Below are positions 16,183 through 24,287 of a DNA stretch of 32,138 bases, one piece after another; the first letter of the stretch is position 1; each line of letters starts with the position of its first letter. Under the pieces are notes generated by a model. It was not told the origin of the DNA. It did not search any database and saw only the letters and a list, made by a program, of their open reading frames with translations. The stretch is from Minisyncoccota bacterium (GTDB taxonomy: Bacteria; Patescibacteriota; Minisyncoccia; Phycocordibacterales; GCA-2747955). Location: positions 83,985 to 116,122 of the forward strand of contig JAHDEI010000001.1 of NCBI GenBank assembly GCA_020628915.1. The letters are read 5' to 3'. The translations under genes were made by a program, and so were the position numbers.

Positions 16183-18915
16183 CTATGATCCTTTACCGAT
16201 GTCAGTAACACGAGCATCTTGTTCAAATGACTCGATATCACCTGCTTGTTTTTGGAATTCAAGTGTCGCACCTTCTGCACGAGCCATCCTTGAAATGTCG
16301 ATAGAGTTCTGAGCATCTGCCCGAGCCGCCAATCGATCTTTAGCTGTCTTGGTCACATAGCTATATACATCGTCAACCTTTTTAGCTGTATCCTCTTGGA
16401 TCGCTGCCAAGTTTTCTCTGTCTTGTGCAATAGTCGATTCAAGCGACTCAACGCTTGAAACTGCGTTCTCAACTGATGTTGTTTTCTCTCGAACGATATC
16501 TTTGAGCGCGACAGCTTGAGATGGATCTGTAAATGCTTGGTCTACAGGAACATCAATTCCTGCTGCTGCAAGCGCTTCTCTCCTTGCAGGGCTCAACTCA
16601 GCCTGATCGTTGTTGTTTTCCATATCACGAAGAATGTCCTGAAGAAGGCCGAGCTGCTCTCCTTCTGTCTTAATAATCTCATTTTGATCCTCTAGGGATT
16701 TGAGATTATCTCGAAGAGATTCTTGAGCAACTTTTTGTTGACCAGCAGCATCTTCTGCAATAGCTTTCAACTCATCATTGGCTTGTTCAACAACTTTGTT
16801 AAATCGTTCTTGGGTCTGAGCATCCATTGGGTATTTCTTTTCTCCATTCTCACCAACGGTTTCTTTACCATAGCTCGCAGTTAATTTTTCAAGCATAGTG
16901 TCTGAAAGTTCAACATCTTGAACTGAATTATTTGATATAGCATCCTTGTTTTCTTGGGCTGACGCTGCTGCTGCTCGCTTATTGTCTCGATCAAGGCGAT
17001 TATTATCGTATGCGCGCTCTTCACGTTCGTCTTTAATACGTCGCTGCTCAGCTCTTTTTTCTTCATCTTTCTTTTCTGAAGATTCACGTCGACGGTATGC
17101 CTCTGCAGTTGCATCGGTAAGCCCAGCACTACCGGACTCATACATACGTCCTAAAATTCCAGTTCTGTCGTCAGGACGACCATCTGTTGGTCTAATACCT
17201 GCACGCTGACGCAACGTATCAGTTGATGCTTTTCTTGATTCACGAGCTCCATACTCTTTTGCGGCTGCGTCAAATTCAGCTTGATTTTTAAATCGTTTTC
17301 CTTCTCCAATTTGTCCTGCATTGTTCGTTCTAAACTGATCTTCAAATCGCTTCTTGTTTAGGTTTTCCAATTCATTCGCTTCCTTAAATCTTTTGTCAGC
17401 GTCACGGTCTCGTCTTTCTTTGTATCCCGCAGATGTACCAAATTTTTGATCTGATACTAATTGCAGTGCACGTCTTGCTACTACTCCGCCCACTTTACCC
17501 TCCTGTGCTTTCTGGTTAATATACCGGCCTAATCTATTTTGACCACTCACTGCGCTAAATGCACCTCTCCCAACTGTACCACGGAGTACCATTCCTGGAC
17601 CACCCACCATCGCGCCAAAGGCGGCTCCTTTTGCTGTATTTGCCATATCCAACACTTTGCTTCCAATACCCATCCCTCCTTCACACATTTTTTGTGATTG
17701 TTTCCGGGCTAACTTCATAACCATATACATAACAAGGAATTGCAGCCCGACAAATATGTATATGTCTAGGTTATCTTGATTTTTAATTGCCTGTGCAGCG
17801 TCAGATTTTGTAGCCCCAGAAATCATTAAAATGAACCAGATAGCAAAAATATATGGAACTATACAAAACGCACGATCTACTATTAGGGTAAACCATTGTT
17901 TCGTGTACTTTTCCGTATCTGGCAAGAACCACGCAACAAAAGCTAGCGGTGACAACACCATTAATAGCATTAACCAAACGGTCCTACCTATGAAGAAGAA
18001 CCCCCCTACTAATAACTCAAAAGACATCAAGATTGAGATAACTGCGAAAGAGATCATTGTGAAAGCGACCTGGAAATCAATCCAACCATCTCCATCCAAA
18101 CGTTGGATAAAGTTATCGAATACATCTTGACCCAACAGGCGTGCTGGATTGACTGCAGCTACTATTGCACCCGAAATAGTACTCCTCTTTGCATTGTCTC
18201 TAAAGTTCTCGGCAGCTTTAGGGACAAGAGCGTCAACTAAATATTCCTTTTTTTCAAGCTGAGGTGCATCTATTTGGTTATAAAAAGAGAGGGCAGTGAG
18301 ATTACCTGCATCAATAATTACTCTTGAGGCAAAAAGGGAGAAATTTAATAACAAAGCAATAATGATGAGGCGCACGAAAAGTCTCTGACTCCCGGGTCTA
18401 TTAAAATTAAGAATGAGTGAAAATGAAATGTAGATAAGCCCCAAAATAAATGCCAAATTAGCAAAATCTTTCACGGTTGACCAGACATTTTCAATTACAT
18501 CCAGCTTTAAAAATTTTGACTCTAACGTAAATACCAAAAGGATGTCGAAGACGTATCCGCTAATAATCAAAAGCCACCCGGAAACAAACAACCAGAGTTC
18601 TGAATAACAAATAATTGCGGCTCTAACCGGGTTCAGGTTTGCCCAAGACAGGTTACAACCTACTCCAGTTCGTTGGAATGCCTCATAGGCAGTACCAGCG
18701 AAAGCACTCCCCTCGTTTGTGGCAGAACTCTCACCCGAGGGCACCCCAGGTCGGAATTCTTCGTCTCCTACTTCTTCTTGCGCATTAACAATATTTGAAT
18801 GAAGAGATATATGTACATCATTAAGCACTACCGATGGAGCCAATGTAGAAAAAACCACAAAAAACAGCACGAAAAAAAGAATGGACTTTGCTCTCAAGAC
18901 TTTTAACATGGTCAT
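16183..18915 (-). CDS. VirB6/TrbL-like polytopic T4SS membrane protein with long charged C-terminal extension
   Basis: Signal/TM N-terminus, GWLLIISGYVFDILLVFTLESKF, several TM segments, MLLMVLSPLAFVAWFLPDTEKYTKQWF (TrbL/VirB6 signature), then ~500 aa of coiled-coil/charged sequence. Start ambiguous (18933/18915/18909). Confidence 0.85.
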   Translation of the reverse strand: MTMLKVLRAKSILFFVLFFVVFSTLAPSVVLNDVHISLHSNIVNAQEEVGDEEFRPGVPSGESSATNEGSAFAGTAYEAFQRTGVGCNLSWANLNPVRAAIICYSELWLFVSGWLLIISGYVFDILLVFTLESKFLKLDVIENVWSTVKDFANLAFILGLIYISFSLILNFNRPGSQRLFVRLIIIALLLNFSLFASRVIIDAGNLTALSFYNQIDAPQLEKKEYLVDALVPKAAENFRDNAKRSTISGAIVAAVNPARLLGQDVFDNFIQRLDGDGWIDFQVAFTMISFAVISILMSFELLVGGFFFIGRTVWLMLLMVLSPLAFVAWFLPDTEKYTKQWFTLIVDRAFCIVPYIFAIWFILMISGATKSDAAQAIKNQDNLDIYIFVGLQFLVMYMVMKLARKQSQKMCEGGMGIGSKVLDMANTAKGAAFGAMVGGPGMVLRGTVGRGAFSAVSGQNRLGRYINQKAQEGKVGGVVARRALQLVSDQKFGTSAGYKERRDRDADKRFKEANELENLNKKRFEDQFRTNNAGQIGEGKRFKNQAEFDAAAKEYGARESRKASTDTLRQRAGIRPTDGRPDDRTGILGRMYESGSAGLTDATAEAYRRRESSEKKDEEKRAEQRRIKDEREERAYDNNRLDRDNKRAAAASAQENKDAISNNSVQDVELSDTMLEKLTASYGKETVGENGEKKYPMDAQTQERFNKVVEQANDELKAIAEDAAGQQKVAQESLRDNLKSLEDQNEIIKTEGEQLGLLQDILRDMENNNDQAELSPARREALAAAGIDVPVDQAFTDPSQAVALKDIVREKTTSVENAVSSVESLESTIAQDRENLAAIQEDTAKKVDDVYSYVTKTAKDRLAARADAQNSIDISRMARAEGATLEFQKQAGDIESFEQDARVTDIGKGS

Positions 18916-19057
18916 GTTAGACACATAATACATGAATTATGCTCAAAATTCTATATAAATAAGTTATCAACATAATATTAACAATGGAGAGGTAATCTCA
19001 TCTTTTTTTTGATAAAATTGACTATAGAAATTAACTCATTAAAAAGGAGAATGTCAA

Positions 19058-19636
19058 ATGAGTCAACTTAAAATGATCTTTTGTTTGCTGGTGACTTTTT
19101 TGTTCTCCACGCAAGCACATGCAGATATTTATCAAGCAATTGACAAATATATGGAGAATTCCGAGAACGGGCCAGTAGAGTATTCTGCTGCATTAGGTGG
19201 TTGCAAAGATGCTGTTGTAAGATGGAAAAATCAAGATAATCTTACATATTTATTCAAAAAAGCCCCCGAACGTATTCGTAATGAATGTCTTGGATTCTTT
19301 ATACGCGGAGTAAACGAAGGCGACATTTCAAGCTCTCGAATTTTGGTTATAATGCCGGCACTCGAGGCAAACGACCAAGCTTCTGTTTACCACAATATCG
19401 AAGAAAAACTTGATCAGGCCTCCTGCCTTGATCTTCGCAGGAGTGCCCAACGTGGTCTTGTTGATGGTGCGGCCGCCCTTGGATATACACCGCGCATGAG
19501 TTTTGAAGAAAGTAAGCCAATTATGGTGAACTACTGGCAAGCACAATTTAATAAATTGAGCAGAAACGGTTGTGCTACTGAAGTTGAGAAAATCTCGTCT
19601 TCGTTGCATCCAGCTATTGCCAAAGAGCTTCTATAG
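19058..19636 (+). CDS. Hypothetical secreted/periplasmic protein
   Basis: Strong SD AAAAAGGAG; signal peptide MSQLKMIFCLLVTFLFSTQAHA; no family recognised. Confidence 0.8.
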   Translation: MSQLKMIFCLLVTFLFSTQAHADIYQAIDKYMENSENGPVEYSAALGGCKDAVVRWKNQDNLTYLFKKAPERIRNECLGFFIRGVNEGDISSSRILVIMPALEANDQASVYHNIEEKLDQASCLDLRRSAQRGLVDGAAALGYTPRMSFEESKPIMVNYWQAQFNKLSRNGCATEVEKISSSLHPAIAKELL

Positions 19637-19649
19637 ATAAAATTAATAA

Positions 19650-19682
19650 TCGCGCAATGAATTTTGTGCGATTTTTTCTTTC
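19650..19682 (+). terminator. Terminator
   Basis: AATCGCGCAATGAATTTTGTGCGATTTTTTC. Confidence 0.7.
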
Positions 19683-19693
19683 TCTTTGCTTTA

Positions 19694-20614
19694 TTATTGA
19701 GGATTTTTTTCGTGACATGGAAGATCTACCTCAACCACGTCAATTTCTTCTTTTTCAATATATCCAGACATCGCGGTTTGCAGAGCTGCTTCACAGTCAC
19801 TTAAGTCACGATGAGGGCCGTGGCTAGAATACTGCCAGCCGGCTTCAGCGATATATGTTTTTTTATCATTATATTTAATTGCGAGTCCATAAAACCATCC
19901 AGACTTTGAAATGGCTAGCTCAGGATCTGGACGGTATCTTTTATCTTTCCCGCAACAATGCCCACTCCCCTCCAAGCCAATATACCTACACATCTCATAA
20001 TGCGTAGTCGTCCATCCTGCACCAAGTACATCACCACAATTTTGACCGTTTGGGATATCCATTACCCTAAAGCCCTCAAATGAAGGTAACGAAGTTGCAA
20101 TTATATTTTCTTCATACTCCTTCATGTCTGGATAATTTTCCCGCAACCAATCACGAAAGTTTGAAAGGTTCGCAAGCCTCTCATTTGTGTGCACGTTTTG
20201 CACAGTCACATTCAAATCAACCAGTTCCGGATTAATTGTCCTTAGAACCAGAAAAGAAATAAGTAAAAGTCCTAACCCCATAAGAGCATAAGTAATACGC
20301 TCTCGACCCTGCGACTTACCTGAAAAAGCATCTGTAGACATATACTGTGCGCCACCAATCACAATCATTAATACTGCCAATACCGACCCTAGCCCTATTG
20401 AGAGACGAAAAATAATGTTGATAAATTCTCCAATGCTTTGCGGAGAATCTTCTCCTCCAAGCCCAGGTAAGTCAGAGAGTGGCGCATACCCCTCTCCAAA
20501 TGCCACTCCGGCACTACCCAATAACGTATAAACGACAAACAAAATTACCACTACAATCACAATTACTAGTTCATATCGAATTGCTTTAAGAAACTTTTTT
20601 AAGAATTCTTTCAT
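19694..20614 (-). CDS. VirB2/TrbC-like T4SS pilin domain fused to a C-terminal Cys-containing domain
   Basis: SIGEFINIIFRLSIGLGSVLAVLMIVIGGAQYMSTDAFSGKSQGRERITYALMGLGLLLISFLVLRTINPELVDL is a typical CPR VirB2/pilin segment; ~170 further residues. Start corrected to 20614. Confidence 0.82.
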   Translation of the reverse strand: MKEFLKKFLKAIRYELVIVIVVVILFVVYTLLGSAGVAFGEGYAPLSDLPGLGGEDSPQSIGEFINIIFRLSIGLGSVLAVLMIVIGGAQYMSTDAFSGKSQGRERITYALMGLGLLLISFLVLRTINPELVDLNVTVQNVHTNERLANLSNFRDWLRENYPDMKEYEENIIATSLPSFEGFRVMDIPNGQNCGDVLGAGWTTTHYEMCRYIGLEGSGHCCGKDKRYRPDPELAISKSGWFYGLAIKYNDKKTYIAEAGWQYSSHGPHRDLSDCEAALQTAMSGYIEKEEIDVVEVDLPCHEKNPQ

Positions 20615-20627
20615 TAAAAAAATTTTA

Positions 20628-20663
20628 ACACAAAGGTCAGCGCTCTGCGCTGACCTTTGTTCA
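20628..20663 (-). terminator. Terminator after 341-aa gene
   Basis: ACAAAGGTCAGCGC-TCT-GCGCTGACCTTTGT. Confidence 0.75.
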
Positions 20664-21689
20664 TTACTTTCCTTTTTTCTTGTCACCTCCTCCACCACTT
20701 TTCTTTTTGTTTCCCCATTTTCTAATATCAGTTTTATAGTGGCTTGCAATTTTATCCATAGTCATATTCATCGCTTTATCAAGTAACCAAGAAAATGCAA
20801 ATAACCCAACAAGTGCAACCGCTGGTAAAATTGCCCCCAATCCGCTTATTCCCTTAATTCCTCTTTTTGCAAGTACTCTCCCTACCTTTCCTCCTGGGAA
20901 TTTTTCTGCTGCATCAACCTTGTATAATAGTGTCTTATCATAATATTTATCAAAAGCTACTCTTGCATTACGTCCGTCACCTAGCAGAAATTCAAATGCC
21001 TGTTTTGGAAATCCTTTGATTTTTCCCCAGCCGCTCTTCGATTTGTATTCTTCTTTTGTCTTATTCCAAACACCCTGCGCTGCTTCAGCTTCCCCAAGAG
21101 CGTCATACACCCCTTCTAATTGTCCTGAGTCTAAATCAAAATCTCGTAGCTTTAATATTTGCTCTTCTAACGCATTTCTCTGTTGTGGGAATGTCACTCG
21201 TTCGCCGTGCTCGTCTCGACCGTTGAGCACAGGGCGCAGCGTTTCATTGACTTCGGCCTGCGCGTTCTCTTGCATCTCTGCCCTAACTACTGGGTCAGCA
21301 AAAATCTCATCTTCGATTTGTTTTACCCTATCTGCTGCTTCTTGTGCACGTGCAGCCATTCTTTGATCAACTGATCTGTCTAATTGATTAATTTTTCTTT
21401 CTTTTGCCTCTTCCATTCTCTGCCGTTTCTCTGGATCGGAGACTCCTGCTGCAAGTGTCTGATCAATGTCATCGATTGTGTCCATCAGTGCAGCCTCTTT
21501 ATTGCTGGCAAATTCTTCTGAATCTTCTAATTTGCGCGTGTAATCTATCCCACCAGGCCGATAGTCGTTATTAGTCAAAGCACTTCCACCCTCAAGAGTA
21601 CGCCTCAGCGGAGTCTCTTCTTCAGGTTCTGGGTTCGCAAAAGGAGGCTGCAACTCTTGTGGATTTGGTTTTGGAGGTTTGTCTATCAT
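20664..21689 (-). CDS. Hypothetical charged protein of the T4SS cluster, one predicted TM near the C-terminus, Lys/Gly tail
   Basis: Full ORF with -10 box upstream; ISGLGAILPAVALVGLFAFSWLL TM; NKKKSGGGGDKKKGK end. Confidence 0.75.
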   Translation of the reverse strand: MIDKPPKPNPQELQPPFANPEPEEETPLRRTLEGGSALTNNDYRPGGIDYTRKLEDSEEFASNKEAALMDTIDDIDQTLAAGVSDPEKRQRMEEAKERKINQLDRSVDQRMAARAQEAADRVKQIEDEIFADPVVRAEMQENAQAEVNETLRPVLNGRDEHGERVTFPQQRNALEEQILKLRDFDLDSGQLEGVYDALGEAEAAQGVWNKTKEEYKSKSGWGKIKGFPKQAFEFLLGDGRNARVAFDKYYDKTLLYKVDAAEKFPGGKVGRVLAKRGIKGISGLGAILPAVALVGLFAFSWLLDKAMNMTMDKIASHYKTDIRKWGNKKKSGGGGDKKKGK

Positions 21690-21902
21690 AGATATATTAT
21701 ATATAAAATATTAATATTAGTCAATATATACTCTTCCTTCCATGAAATACTACCATTTAGATATATACAAAGAAAAGAGGCGCCTTAGCGCCTTTAACTT
21801 CAATTAATCTTCCCCAAACCTTAGTTCAGATACTTATTGATAATACCGTGAACATCTTGTGGAAACAAAAGGACAAAATGTGGATAGATGTGTGGGAAAG
21901 GT

Positions 21903-21925
21903 GGCGGCAGCCTACGGCTGCCGCC
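21903..21925. repeat. GC-rich perfect hairpin (REP-like)
   Basis: GGCGGCAGCC-TAC-GGCTGCCGCC; same GCCTACGGC apex as the 5698 hairpin read on the minus strand. Confidence 0.6.
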
Positions 21926-21937
21926 GTGGTACTATCA

Positions 21938-23662
21938 ATGAATATGAAACAGGGAGTCGCATTAGGCATAATGCAGTCGGGAAAGAATGTTTTTTTAACC
22001 GGACAAGCGGGATCTGGTAAAACGTATATCTTAAATAGGTATATTGATTTTTTGCGTGCACACGAAATTGATCCCGTTGTGTGTGCCTCTACTGGAATTG
22101 CTGCAACTCATCTGGGGGGATCAACGATTCATTCATGGTCAGGAGTTGGTATCAAAGAAAATATTACTGACTACGATATTGAAATTCTCCAAGAAAAACA
22201 ATATTTATGGAAACGATTTGAACACGCAAAGGTACTTATTTTAGATGAGATTTCAATGATCTCGCCTGACTTGCTCGACTCAATTGATCGTATTTTGCGT
22301 GCTTTCAAATTTTCTGCGGAACCATTTGGGGGTATGCAAGTTATTTTTTCTGGAGACTTTTTTCAACTACCCCCCGTTAACGCACGCAACAAAAACCCTG
22401 AACGAATGTACGCATGGCAGTCAGGTGTATGGGAACATTTAAATCTAAAAATTTGTTACCTCGAAGAACAGCACCGCCAAAGCGGGAAATCAAGATTGAA
22501 TCGAATCCTTAATGACATCCGTGACGGGGCTGTTTCTGAAGACTCTATGAATCTCTTGCGAGGTCGATATATGAAAGAGCCTCAAGGATTTCCTGATGCA
22601 ACAAAATTGTATACGCACAACGTAGATGTTGATCGTATTAATCAAGAGGCATTGGATGCCTTGCCTGCCCTCCCCCGTTTTTTTGACATGTCGTCCAAGG
22701 GAAATAAAAGGCTGGTTGAGACTTTGAAAAAAGGAACCCTTGCTCCCGAACGGCTCGGAGTAAAAGTTGAAGCAAAAGTTTTATTCGTAAAAAATAACTA
22801 CGAAAAAGGCTATATGAACGGATCGGTTGGTGTTGTCACCGACTTTTCTGAGGCAGGATACCCAGTTGTCGAGCTAGTCTCAGGTGCTGAGATCATTGCA
22901 GAGCCTGAAACTTGGTCTCTCGAAGAAGGAGGAAAAGTCCTCGCATCAGTCATGCAAGTCCCATTGCGTTTGGCATGGGCGATCACTATTCATAAATCAC
23001 AAGGTATGTCACTCGATTCGGCTGAGATTGATTTGTCAAAAGCATTTGAATCAGGTCAGGGATATGTTGCCCTCTCTCGACTGCGCTCACTCGAAGGTCT
23101 CAAATTAATGGGTTGCAACAAACAGGCACTTGAGGTGAGCAATGTTGTCTTAGAACAAGATTCGACCCTATTAGAGCTCGCTGCCGAACACCAAGAGATC
23201 TACGAAGAATTTTCAGAAGACGAAAAACTAAACCGGGTCGAATCATTTCTCTCGTCAATTGGAGCAACGTTTAATGAAGCAGTGGTCATTGAAAACACCA
23301 AAAAATTAAAACGGAAGAGACGAAAAAAACAAACTGGGATTCAAACCACACATGAAAAAACAAAAGAGCTCGTCAAACAAGAGTACTCGATTGAAGAAAT
23401 GGCTCATGTACGAGAATTGACTGAATCAACAATCCTGAAACACCTTGAAGTATTACGGTTATATGAAAAAAATCTTGATATGGGCTATCTCCTACCTGAT
23501 GAAGAAACAATTAAACAAGTACAAAACGCACGTGATCATATCGAAAGAAAAAATGATAAAGAAGATTTTTTAGAAAGCGGCGAAGTAAAATTGCGTGCAC
23601 TATTTGATTATCTGGATGGAGATGTTTCGTACGAAAATATTAGGTTGTCGCTCATCGCTTGA
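21938..23662 (+). CDS. PIF1-like superfamily 1 DNA helicase with C-terminal helix-turn-helix domain
   Basis: NVFLTGQAGSGKTYILNRYIDFL, ASTGIAATHLGGSTIHSWSGVG, LILDEISMISPDLLDSIDRILR, GGMQVIFSGDFFQLPPV, AWAITIHKSQGMSLDSAEIDL, GQGYVALSRLRSLEGL. Start at 21938 or the GTG at 21848. Confidence 0.93.
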   Translation: MNMKQGVALGIMQSGKNVFLTGQAGSGKTYILNRYIDFLRAHEIDPVVCASTGIAATHLGGSTIHSWSGVGIKENITDYDIEILQEKQYLWKRFEHAKVLILDEISMISPDLLDSIDRILRAFKFSAEPFGGMQVIFSGDFFQLPPVNARNKNPERMYAWQSGVWEHLNLKICYLEEQHRQSGKSRLNRILNDIRDGAVSEDSMNLLRGRYMKEPQGFPDATKLYTHNVDVDRINQEALDALPALPRFFDMSSKGNKRLVETLKKGTLAPERLGVKVEAKVLFVKNNYEKGYMNGSVGVVTDFSEAGYPVVELVSGAEIIAEPETWSLEEGGKVLASVMQVPLRLAWAITIHKSQGMSLDSAEIDLSKAFESGQGYVALSRLRSLEGLKLMGCNKQALEVSNVVLEQDSTLLELAAEHQEIYEEFSEDEKLNRVESFLSSIGATFNEAVVIENTKKLKRKRRKKQTGIQTTHEKTKELVKQEYSIEEMAHVRELTESTILKHLEVLRLYEKNLDMGYLLPDEETIKQVQNARDHIERKNDKEDFLESGEVKLRALFDYLDGDVSYENIRLSLIA

Positions 23663-23686
23663 CAATCAGTTTTTGATAAGTATAAT
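23659..23686 (+). promoter_or_regulatory. Consensus promoter of ncRNA A
   Basis: TTGACA-N16-TATAAT, both perfect. Confidence 0.8.
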
Positions 23687-23691
23687 ATGTA

Positions 23692-23848
23692 GACGAGTTT
23701 TGGTCTTAATAAATAAAAAACTCGAGACGACGCTGAGCGAACGCTCCAGGAAGACTTGGTGAGGGCATAGATTTATAAATCCTCTCTCGGTCTGTGTACT
23801 GACCAGTCTTCCTGTTTGATGTCCTACACTAGATGTGGGGCTTTTTTA
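23692..23848 (+). ncRNA. Candidate ncRNA A
   Basis: CGAGTTTT...AAAACTCG hairpin; AGGAAGACT(23748-23756)/AGTCTTCCT(23805-23813) stem enclosing GGTC-TGTGTACT-GACC; terminator GTCCTACA-CTAGA-TGTGGGGC-TTTTTT. Confidence 0.65.
23821..23847 (+). terminator. Terminator of ncRNA A
   Basis: GTCCTACA-CTAGA-TGTGGGGC then TTTTTT. Confidence 0.8.
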
Positions 23849-23849
23849 T

Positions 23850-23877
23850 TTGACAAAGTCTGTCAAATCACTATAAT
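23850..23877 (+). promoter_or_regulatory. Consensus promoter of ncRNA B
   Basis: TTGACA-N16-TATAAT; inverted repeat ATTTGACA-AAGTC-TGTCAAAT covers the -35. Confidence 0.8.
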
Positions 23878-23883
23878 AATACA

Positions 23884-24101
23884 AGTACTGAACTTTCTGT
23901 TATTCCTGCCTGGGGAAATGGGTTTCCCAGGATGCTCCCGAAAGGTAGAAGCACACAGGTACGTAGATATGTTTCAATACGAAACTGGATGTTTCGAGAG
24001 TGAGGGCTCTCTCTATTCCTCGCTTTCGAGACATCCGATAATCAATATTATTAACAAACTTTGTTCTTTGCTTTGTACGGATCCCACACGGGGTCTTTTT
24101 T
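23884..24101 (+). ncRNA. Candidate ncRNA B
   Basis: CCTGGGGAAA-TGGG-TTTCCCAGG hairpin; 19-bp stem GGATGTTTCGAGAGTGAGG/CCTCGCTTTCGAGACATCC with three G-U pairs; terminator GATCCC-ACAC-GGGGTC-TTTTTT. Confidence 0.68.
24080..24101 (+). terminator. Terminator of ncRNA B
   Basis: GATCCC-ACAC-GGGGTC then TTTTTT. Confidence 0.8.
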
Positions 24102-24129
24102 ATTTCCAAAAATCAGCTATACTAAAAAT

Positions 24130-24236
24130 GTTGTACTTTTATCGGACACTCGAGCGCGTCCCCCTTCCTCCCCCCCTCCCGGAAGCAAGCTTGAGTGTCC
24201 GACCAGCCTTTCGCCTTCATTGTGAGGGCTTTTTCT
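24130..24236 (+). ncRNA. Candidate ncRNA C with C-rich loop
   Basis: TATACT at 24118-24123; 14-bp stem TCGGACACTCGAGC(24142-24155)/GCTTGAGTGTCCGA(24189-24202) presenting a 33-nt loop with CCCCCTTCCTCCCCCCCTCCC; terminator AGCCTTT...GGGCT-TTTTCT. Confidence 0.55.
24205..24235 (+). terminator. Terminator of ncRNA C
   Basis: AGCCTTTCGCCTTCATTGTGAGGGCTTTTTCT. Confidence 0.7.
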
Positions 24237-24287
24237 ATTAACAAATCTAGTGGGCGCGAAAATATATAGGTTTGTTACAATAGATTC

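Noticed and set aside
21776-21791. Hairpin AGGCGC-CTTA-GCGCCT between divergent genes as a terminator
   Set aside because: No clear transcript for it to terminate on either strand; T-tract weak. Could be part of the promoter region but not supportable.
23816-24241. 141-aa plus-strand ORF
   Set aside because: Spans two terminators and two promoter regions and has no RBS; the region is better explained as the ncRNA array.
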